From: Bacteroidales bacterium
Lineage (GTDB): Bacteria > Bacteroidota > Bacteroidia > Bacteroidales > M50B96
Length of the DNA: 58,939 nt
Direction of reading: 5' to 3'
Assembly: GCA_021740905.1 (NCBI GenBank)
Contig: JAIOYV010000042.1
Location: forward strand, 1-58,939
The translations under genes and the position numbers were made by a program. Positions 52,611 to 58,939 of this stretch are shown piece by piece (positions within the stretch are counted from its first letter, which is position 1; the number at the start of each line of letters is the position of its first letter). The notes below the pieces were generated by a model. It saw only the letters and a list, made by a program, of their open reading frames with translations. It ran no database searches and was not told the DNA's origin.

Positions 52611-54680
52611 TTATTCTTTCACTATTTTTTCCACATAAACTTGTTTTTCTTCAACAATCAGCCGTATAAAATATTCCCCTGCCGGAAGATGCCTGAGATC
52701 AAATTCAAGTTTTGTCTGATTGCCAATTTCCTTTACCATTAGCACCTGACCGGAGGTGTTGATGAGTTCTATCTTTCCACTGCCGAGACTATTGCCCAAG
52801 TCGATGTAAAGAATGTCATTCGCCGGGTTGGGGTAGATTTTTATCCCTGAAAATTCTTCCGCTCCTTCCATTCCAATTGTGCTGATAGTGTAACAAGAAC
52901 TGGTGTCGGTGCAGCCATTTTGGGTAATTATCACTGCATAGCTGCCATTTTGGGTGGGGGTAGTGCTTTGGTTGGTCGCTCCGGGTATTGGGGTGTTTCC
53001 GTTTTGGCAGTCAATCCATTGGTAGATAACACCGATGGCATTGGCGGTTAAATTATTGTCTTGTTGGGTTACAGAAACATTTACATCGATTATTGTTAGA
53101 TAAAGGGTAATAATACTATCGTTTCCGGCTGCATTTGTAAGTGTGTCTTTGTAAATGCCGGATGTGTACCAAATGTAATTTCCGCTTGGTGAGATATAAT
53201 TCCCACAGACAAGTTCTATAATTTCGGAATAGGAATTATTACAGACTGAAAATTTTGCAAGGAAAATATTTTGTGTACCAACCGAAGTTAGTGGTGGAAA
53301 TGTGTCGGACAGATTGAAATCAATTGAGTTATAATAGTCACCAAGTAGATAAAAACTAGTATCAGGCCCCCTGCAAATTGATATTCCGCAACTTCCGCCC
53401 GGAGGAATATGTCCAAAGTGGTCGGCCCAAATAAAACTTCCATCAAAGTCGAATACAGCAACAAAGGCATCATATATACTTGAATTTAAAATAGGTATGC
53501 CATTTCCTTGCCCTGTATTGAATGAGCCTTTGAATAATCCTGTGGTGAATACAAATCCATTTGGATCAACAAAAATAGAATTGCTAGCATCAAGTGTGTA
53601 TCCTCCTACACGTTTTGCCCATTCGAACTTTCCGGTGGGGTCGTGTTTGCAGATAAAGACATCAGGTCCTCCATAGGAGCTATAGTAGCACCAGGGAGGG
53701 CCTGGATCAAAATCTACATTGTTGGAGAAGACTCCTGTAGTATATACATTTCCACTAGGATCTACCGAAATATCCTTTCCCGAATCCCCTTCCGTACCTC
53801 CTATCGTCCTTACCCATCCAATGTTTCCAACGGCATCGAACTTGCAAATAAAAATGTCGTCAAGGCCATTTGAGTATATTAGATTTGTCCCTATACCTGG
53901 ATCAAAATCGGCAAATTCGTAGAACCTTCCAGTTACATATACATTTCCATTTAAATCAACAGCAATGCCGTCGCCATAATCTTCACCTGCACCGCCAAAA
54001 GCCTTCGCCCAATTTAATTCCCCCGACGAGCTATATTTTGCAACAAAGACATCATAGTTCCCATAGCCTGTAACATTGCTTATACCAGGGCCTGGATCAA
54101 AATCAACAATGCCGGTCATCACGCCAGTAAGGTATATATTGTTGAATTGGTCTGTTTTTATTGTTGTTCCATATTCTGAATATATATCACCAATGTTTTT
54201 AGCCCAGATAAAACTACCGGTTGAATCGAATTTGCAAATATATATGTCGAGCACTCCGATGCTATGTGGATAAAGTTGAAACATTCCTGGCCCCGGATCG
54301 AAATCAACAGTGTCCGTAAATCCGCCTGTCGTATATATAAATCCCTCGTTATCGGTTGCAATCGATGTTGCGTAATGATGGTCTCCATTCTCATAAGTAA
54401 AAGCCCATCTTAAGTTTTTATGTTTATCATAACTTGCAATGAATGGACTTCCATAGTTTGTTCCTATCAAACTAAAATTAGTCATTCCAGGATCAAAATC
54501 TACGGTATCGGTAAACCTACCTGTTATATACACATTTTCCAACTCATCGATTGCCATTGAAAAACTTTTTGTGATACCCGAGGATCCGCAACCAAAAGCC
54601 CATTCGAAGGTAAGTTCTTGTGAGTGGATAACTGTAGCAATCCACAAAATTCCTAATAGGGTAAAGATTTTCTTTTTCAT
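52611..54680 (-). CDS. T9SS-secreted protein with seven propeller repeats
   Basis: 689 residues from the ATG at 54680 (longer frame to 54755). Signal peptide (IFTLLGILWIATVIHS) precedes seven repeats of about 65 residues, each opening with NVYxTGxFxxxVDFDPG and closing with a tryptophan-rich strand (GxFxWAKxxGG). They resemble SBBP (beta-propeller) repeats, and the number seven fits a closed propeller. An Ig-like region (about 480-600) and a T9SS type A C-terminal tail (GIKIYPNPANDILYIDL, PAGEYFIRLI) end the protein. Surface or extracellular location is expected; ligand unknown. Confidence 0.92.
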   Translation of the reverse strand: MKKKIFTLLGILWIATVIHSQELTFEWAFGCGSSGITKSFSMAIDELENVYITGRFTDTVDFDPGMTNFSLIGTNYGSPFIASYDKHKNLRWAFTYENGDHHYATSIATDNEGFIYTTGGFTDTVDFDPGPGMFQLYPHSIGVLDIYICKFDSTGSFIWAKNIGDIYSEYGTTIKTDQFNNIYLTGVMTGIVDFDPGPGISNVTGYGNYDVFVAKYSSSGELNWAKAFGGAGEDYGDGIAVDLNGNVYVTGRFYEFADFDPGIGTNLIYSNGLDDIFICKFDAVGNIGWVRTIGGTEGDSGKDISVDPSGNVYTTGVFSNNVDFDPGPPWCYYSSYGGPDVFICKHDPTGKFEWAKRVGGYTLDASNSIFVDPNGFVFTTGLFKGSFNTGQGNGIPILNSSIYDAFVAVFDFDGSFIWADHFGHIPPGGSCGISICRGPDTSFYLLGDYYNSIDFNLSDTFPPLTSVGTQNIFLAKFSVCNNSYSEIIELVCGNYISPSGNYIWYTSGIYKDTLTNAAGNDSIITLYLTIIDVNVSVTQQDNNLTANAIGVIYQWIDCQNGNTPIPGATNQSTTPTQNGSYAVIITQNGCTDTSSCYTISTIGMEGAEEFSGIKIYPNPANDILYIDLGNSLGSGKIELINTSGQVLMVKEIGNQTKLEFDLRHLPAGEYFIRLIVEEKQVYVEKIVKE

Positions 54681-54767
54681 GTTTCTAATTTTTAAAAGGT
54701 TAATTGTAAGGGCATTTATTTTTTGATCAAGTAGTTCGCACACCCGATTCAACAATCAATGGCAATC

Positions 54768-55787
54768 CTATTTTCCTTTGGCTATTCCTTCCTGCAGGTA
54801 GGTTCCTAATTTGGTTACCATTGCACCCATAACATTATCAAACCCGGTAAAATCCAGGTCTTTTGTGGATGGGTCTTTTTTGTTTGGCTTCCAAATTTCC
54901 AGTTCGGTATTCACCCTTGTCCCGACGTAGAACTTTCCATCGAAATAATTAAACTTCTTTTCTTTTCCTTCGGGAAGTGGCGTAGGGTTTGGTCCAAACA
55001 TGTGCATGTTTACATTTTGCAGCACAACTTCACCCTCTTTGGGCGAATAAATAGTAAAGTAGACTACCACAACTGCATCTACTTCAAGGGCCTTGCATAG
55101 CTTGCCCCCAATGGATTCAACCATTTTTCCGCATTTGTCCATTACCCAAACTTGTTTGTCGGCAACATCCCCTTTTTTTGTGGTATACTTTCCGCCCTTG
55201 CTGGTATAATTCGCATAAGGTTCGTTTACCACATCCACCACATTAAATCCTTCGGGGTAACCGAAAATAACATCATGGCTATTTGAGCCAAGCTTGGACA
55301 ACCACTCGTTAAATTTGGCCCGCTCAACCACAAAATTGGTATAATATTCGGTTTTTTCAGGCGAGTCAAGAAATTCTTCAGGAACCAATAAATCCATTCC
55401 AAAACCTTTGAACCGCTCTACCATTCTATCAATTGAAGTAAGGTAAAAACCGAGGGCCAATTCGCCGGAAGAACCAACAGCATTTCGTTTGGTGGTTTTC
55501 GTGTGAATGGTTTTGTACTCCGTGTTGCTGGTTGTCCAGGTTTGAATTTTTGTCATTCCCGGATCGAAACTGTAAAATGAAACCAGGGCCACTTTTTTTG
55601 GCATTTCCGGCAGAAGTTTTGGATTTAGGCTGTAGCCTGTGCCGTTTTTGTACTTTCTGCCTTCGAGGGGCATGTCGAGGAGAACTTTTACTTTGTCTTC
55701 ACTGGGGGCGAACTTGGGTAATTTACTTTGGGCAGAGATGGCTAAAACATAAATTAGCGCGAATGAAATCAGAGCAATCTTTTTCAT
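54768..55787 (-). CDS. Secreted protein of unknown function
   Basis: A 339-residue protein with a clear signal peptide (IALISFALIYVLAISAQ). The mature part is Lys-rich with mixed strands and helices; a conserved-looking ERAKFNEWLSKLGSN / VVDVVNEPYANYTSKGGKY section and EVDAVVVVYFTIYSP strand are visible. No sorting tail, lipobox or known family is recognised. It is 13 bases upstream of the frame of the T9SS propeller protein and on the same strand, so they may be one operon. Confidence 0.72.
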   Translation of the reverse strand: MKKIALISFALIYVLAISAQSKLPKFAPSEDKVKVLLDMPLEGRKYKNGTGYSLNPKLLPEMPKKVALVSFYSFDPGMTKIQTWTTSNTEYKTIHTKTTKRNAVGSSGELALGFYLTSIDRMVERFKGFGMDLLVPEEFLDSPEKTEYYTNFVVERAKFNEWLSKLGSNSHDVIFGYPEGFNVVDVVNEPYANYTSKGGKYTTKKGDVADKQVWVMDKCGKMVESIGGKLCKALEVDAVVVVYFTIYSPKEGEVVLQNVNMHMFGPNPTPLPEGKEKKFNYFDGKFYVGTRVNTELEIWKPNKKDPSTKDLDFTGFDNVMGAMVTKLGTYLQEGIAKGK

Positions 55788-56080
55788 GTGTCCATAAATT
55801 TAGTTAGAATTGAAATTTTTGACAAGGTATTGATTTTTTGTCAAATCAAAGGAGCTTTGTTTAAAAAAGTACGGAAATATAGCGGAATGTCTATTGTACT
55901 GAGCCTAAACAATTAATAGTGGAAAAAAAATTCACGGAAGATGAAAGCTCAATACGATTGTGTTTGTCCATTTTAAGAATGTTAAATCTATTCAAAAGAG
56001 TGCTTTTTATTTTATTGGTACAAAAGGAAGTGTTAATTTTGAAAAATAGGCTGAAACCTTTTGAATTAAAAACGAATATC

Positions 56081-58441
56081 ATGAAACTAAATCGACTAAT
56101 TATTGTAACAATGTTACTATGGGGCAGCAATCTCTTTGCCCAAACCTGGACATCCTTCACCACATCGAATTCCCCTATCCCATTCAATAAGATGTACTCA
56201 ATGGATATTGATACCGCTGGAAAAGTCTGGGTCGGTACCGATGTGTCCGGTGCAAACAATCACATTGCCTGTTTCGATGGATCATCGTGGACAGGCTGGT
56301 TTACCAATGGCTGGATTAACGGGCTTAGCGCCGATAATTCGGGTAATGTGTGGACAAGTATCAACGGGGATTTGCAAAAGTGGAATGGAAGTACCTGGAC
56401 TGCCTACTCCCCGACTTCAGCAACACTGAGTTGGTGGGCAGGCCCCTTGTATGCAGCTCCCGACGGGAGTGTCTGGATAAAAAACGATGCCAGTTTGTTG
56501 CGCTTTCAGGGAAACACATGGACCGAATACACGACTGCCAATTCAGGCCTGCCATCCACCAACATAACAGCCTTTGCTGATAATGGTACGAATTTGTACA
56601 TCGCTACCTCTGACCAGGGCTATGCCATTTTTAATGGTTCAACATTCACCCATGTCTACACGGGGAATTCCGATCTTCCTGCAGATGGCATCCAGGCCAT
56701 GAGTTATCGCGACAACCTGCTTTGGTTGGTTTGCTCTGGGGGTCGGTTAGTAAAGGTGGCAGGAAATGTATTTACAGTTTTCTTGAACATCAATCTGGCC
56801 CATGCCAGCGATCTGGCCATCGATGGAAATGGGGATGTGTGGATAAGTACCAACGGCGAAGGCCTGGTGCATTTCGATGGACAAGATTTTGAGGTAATTG
56901 ACAATACGGTTCAACCTTTGATTGACATTTACAACCAGCTGTTATCTATTGAAGTAGACGCCACCGATGCAGTTTGGATAGGGAACCGAAGCTCAGGGCT
57001 TGTAAAATATGAGCCTGGAAATTCAAACCTCATCCCCGGCGACACAGTAAAAATCTTCTTCCTAGGAAATAGTTTTATGGGCGCGAATAACCTGCCCGGA
57101 ATCGTAGAAGATTTGGCCACATTGGCTGGCGAACCACACTTTATCGATTCCCACACACCGGGTGGGCAATTTTCGACCAACTTTATCACGGATCCTTTTG
57201 TGTATGAAAAATTCCGCTCGCAGGATTGGGATTATGTGGTAATCCAGGACAACCAGGGTGCTTATGTGAATTCGCCACCTTACGTGAACCCAACCTACCT
57301 CAATGCCAATTTCCAATTGTACGATTCCATCAAGGCCAACAACTCCTGCTCCCGTGTGGTTTGGTTTGCAGGATGGGCTTATGAGGGAGGTTTGCCTCAA
57401 TATTTTCCTGGAGATAATACCATAAGCTGCATCAACCGGATTTTAGATAATGTGGTCTATCAAAATTCCTTTGTCGATGAAATTGTGGCACCAATAGGAG
57501 AGGGATGGATAAAATCGCTCACAGAACAACCCACCATCGACTTATTTTCGCCCGATAGCGTTCATCCTTCGGAGGCCGGTAGCGTGGTCACTGCTGCTGT
57601 TTTATACTCAATCCTGTTTAAGTCGAATCCCGGATTGATCAATTATACAGGCAATCTTCCCATTGCCGATGCCCAATATCTTTTGCAGGCTGGCTACGAT
57701 GTGGTGGTCGATGCCGATAATTTCATTGAGTATAATTTGGCCATGTATTCGCCCCAAATCACTTTCTTTAACAATATGGTTCAAGTGCCCGATAGTTTTA
57801 GCTATTACCTTTGGATGAAGGATCAAGGCCCCATCTCATCTGCCACGCTCCCAATAATTGAATTTCAAGGGCCGGGTAATTACTCAGTGTTTGTAGTTGA
57901 TTTGGATGGTTGCCCACAAGAGTCGTTTCAGGTTTATTTTGAAGCCGGGCCATTTGCTGATTTTAGCTACACCACGAACGATGCTGAAGTTCTTTTCACA
58001 AATCTGTCGAGCAACTCTACCTCGTATGAATGGGATTTTGGCGATGGTCAAACTTCAATTCTTGAAAATCCCTTGCACGAATATACCAGCACCGGCAATT
58101 ATATCGTGGTATTGACAGCTTGGAACCAATATGGCGGGGCCGACCATAGCGATACCATCGCAGTGCAAGTCACCGCTGTTGAGTCCATCGAGAATCGTGA
58201 TTGTTTGATCCTTGATTCTAATCCAGCAACTAATTTCGTGTTGATCAGGAACATCGGGAATCAACCTATTTCCAATATTCAGATGTTCGACATTAAAGGG
58301 GAAATACTTTTAAGATCAAATGAAATTATTCAAACTGGCAATCAAAGCCAGATAGAGCTTTCAAGTCTAAGTGCTGGGGTATATATCATTCGATATATTA
58401 AAGGAGCAATTACTTTAGCCCAAAAACTTATTATTTATTGA
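56081..58441 (+). CDS. T9SS protein: propeller, SGNH-like domain, PKD domain
   Basis: 786 residues from the ATG at 56081 (frame opens at a GTG at 55919). Signal peptide (IIVTMLLWGSNLFAQ) leads to an N-terminal propeller of about 45-residue units (VWVGTDVSGANNHIACFDGS, GNVWTSINGDLQKWNGS and so on, to residue 325). Next is an SGNH/GDSL-like hydrolase domain (about 328-535): IFFLGNSFMGANNLP with the nucleophile Ser, and SPDSVHPSEAGS with the Asp-x-x-His pair. A PKD domain (YEWDFGDGQTS) and a T9SS tail (ILDSNPATNFVLIRN, SAGVYIIRYI) follow. Probably a secreted esterase/deacetylase acting on polysaccharide; substrate unknown. Confidence 0.9.
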   Translation: MKLNRLIIVTMLLWGSNLFAQTWTSFTTSNSPIPFNKMYSMDIDTAGKVWVGTDVSGANNHIACFDGSSWTGWFTNGWINGLSADNSGNVWTSINGDLQKWNGSTWTAYSPTSATLSWWAGPLYAAPDGSVWIKNDASLLRFQGNTWTEYTTANSGLPSTNITAFADNGTNLYIATSDQGYAIFNGSTFTHVYTGNSDLPADGIQAMSYRDNLLWLVCSGGRLVKVAGNVFTVFLNINLAHASDLAIDGNGDVWISTNGEGLVHFDGQDFEVIDNTVQPLIDIYNQLLSIEVDATDAVWIGNRSSGLVKYEPGNSNLIPGDTVKIFFLGNSFMGANNLPGIVEDLATLAGEPHFIDSHTPGGQFSTNFITDPFVYEKFRSQDWDYVVIQDNQGAYVNSPPYVNPTYLNANFQLYDSIKANNSCSRVVWFAGWAYEGGLPQYFPGDNTISCINRILDNVVYQNSFVDEIVAPIGEGWIKSLTEQPTIDLFSPDSVHPSEAGSVVTAAVLYSILFKSNPGLINYTGNLPIADAQYLLQAGYDVVVDADNFIEYNLAMYSPQITFFNNMVQVPDSFSYYLWMKDQGPISSATLPIIEFQGPGNYSVFVVDLDGCPQESFQVYFEAGPFADFSYTTNDAEVLFTNLSSNSTSYEWDFGDGQTSILENPLHEYTSTGNYIVVLTAWNQYGGADHSDTIAVQVTAVESIENRDCLILDSNPATNFVLIRNIGNQPISNIQMFDIKGEILLRSNEIIQTGNQSQIELSSLSAGVYIIRYIKGAITLAQKLIIY

Positions 58442-58700
58442 CGAGGTAGTTCTAAAAAGCTCGATCAGACTAAATGATCATTACAAAGAAAGTGTTCAAT
58501 CAGGGCTAAAATTGAGACAATGTTTTGTTTTCAGGCATTTTTGTCGAGAAAGTGGGATTATTAATGGATTATTAAAGAGGTAATTTTGCTATATTTTAGA
58601 TGAATTCGAGATAAATGTGCAATTGTTTAATGTAATATTTCGACCTAAATAATAAGCTTTCAATTGGTTGTAAATTATCTTCAAAAAACTTCAAAAAAAG
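58442..58700. other. Spacer before the rRNA promoters
   Basis: About 260 AT-rich bases between the T9SS protein stop and the first rRNA-type promoter. No gene, hairpin with T-run or tRNA is visible. Confidence 0.5.
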
Positions 58701-58711
58701 GTATAGAATTA

Positions 58712-58745
58712 TTAGGAAAAGGGAAAAGAAAGTATTTATCTTTGC
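58712..58745 (+). promoter_or_regulatory. rRNA operon promoter P1
   Basis: -7 box TATCTTTGC at 58737-58745 with TTAG near 58712 at the -33 position. The sequence is followed by CAGCCGC, typical of strong Bacteroidetes rRNA starts. Confidence 0.65.
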
Positions 58746-58820
58746 AGCCGCTTTTGAAGGAAGATAATAAGTGTAGGATGAGCGAGAGGAAAGAAAGCGG
58801 AAAAAGATTGAAAGAAAGTA

Positions 58821-58852
58821 TTGCGGGAGAATAAAAAAGGGTTTATCTTTGC
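58821..58852 (+). promoter_or_regulatory. rRNA operon promoter P2
   Basis: -33 TTG at 58821-58823 and -7 box TATCTTTGC at 58844-58852, spacing 20 bases. Followed by CCGCCCCGTAAAACGGG, with a small GC hairpin at the transcript's 5' end. It repeats the layout of P1 107 bases upstream. Confidence 0.75.
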
Positions 58853-58887
58853 CGCCCCGTAAAACGGGAAATACTTTAGATTAGAAA

Positions 58888-58905
58888 GTTCTTTGACAAG
58901 GATAT
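58888..58905 (+). promoter_or_regulatory. boxA-like rRNA leader
   Basis: GTTCTTTGACAAGGATATG matches the antitermination leader ahead of 16S rRNA in Bacteroidetes. The 16S gene itself is not in the window. Confidence 0.6.
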
Positions 58906-58939
58906 GAAAAAAATTTATTAGGAAAGCAAAGGAAGGAAT

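Noticed and set aside
1-58939. tRNA genes
   Set aside because: I looked through the gaps for cloverleaf arms and the GGTTCGAATCC-type T-loop and found none.

Overview
The window is chromosomal DNA of a Bacteroidota (Bacteroidetes) bacterium, most likely an environmental member of Bacteroidia. Evidence: two secreted proteins with type IX secretion (T9SS) C-terminal sorting tails, LruC-domain lipoproteins, a TonB-dependent receptor with an N-terminal carboxypeptidase-like domain, bactofilin next to ATP-synthase accessory genes, a menaquinone-type UbiE, and -7 promoter boxes of the Bacteroidetes form TAnnTTTG in front of many genes. Several long reading frames start inside intergenic repeats; for these I give the inner start that fits a signal peptide or the family.

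Layout. 1-4.9 kb: replication module of an integrated element (DUF6371 protein, D5/P4-type primase-helicase, excisionase-like HTH protein, an unknown AT-rich gene), with tandem repeats at the left edge and a cluster of REP-like hairpins on the right. 5.1-10.9 kb: GAF-SpoIIE phosphatase, elongation factor P, and a five-gene operon built around a VTC polyphosphate-polymerase domain, a DUF4956 membrane protein and a DUF2490 outer-membrane protein. 11.4-18.6 kb: an RND efflux operon (TetR, TolC, adaptor, pump) whose gene junctions carry three copies of one palindromic repeat; a GxxExxY gene sits exactly between two of them. 18.6-24.2 kb: a relic of a REP-associated Y1 transposase, a rhodanese-thioredoxin lipoprotein, UbiE, an aminotransferase and a lipoprotein.

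24.5-32 kb: phenylalanine/tyrosine catabolism: homogentisate dioxygenase, 4-hydroxyphenylpyruvate dioxygenase, fumarylacetoacetase, a flavin-reductase-like protein, a MazEF-type toxin-antitoxin pair and a long phenylalanine hydroxylase. Together with the aminotransferase at 21.9 kb these cover Phe to Tyr to homogentisate to fumarate and acetoacetate, except that no maleylacetoacetate isomerase is present. 32-35.6 kb: two thioredoxin-fold secreted proteins, a small membrane protein, a zinc-ribbon protein, a YgjP-like metallopeptidase and a YkgJ cysteine-cluster protein. 35.9-42.9 kb: three tandem LruC lipoprotein paralogues, the middle one with a different central domain. 43-49.5 kb: TonB receptor, DUF4180 protein, an M2-family peptidase homologue that has lost its zinc site, and bactofilin/AtpZ/AtpI-like genes without the rest of the ATP synthase operon. 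49.5-58.4 kb: leucyl-tRNA synthetase, a T9SS-secreted protein with seven propeller-like repeats, an unknown secreted protein, and a large T9SS protein with propeller, SGNH-like and PKD domains. The last 250 bases hold two promoters and a boxA-like leader typical of a ribosomal RNA operon that should begin just beyond the right edge.

The strongest leads are in the spaces between genes: at least eight different palindromic or repetitive intergenic families, including one tied to a nuclease-like gene (GxxExxY) and one nested-palindrome family of about 105-121 bp that I do not recognise as a named element.
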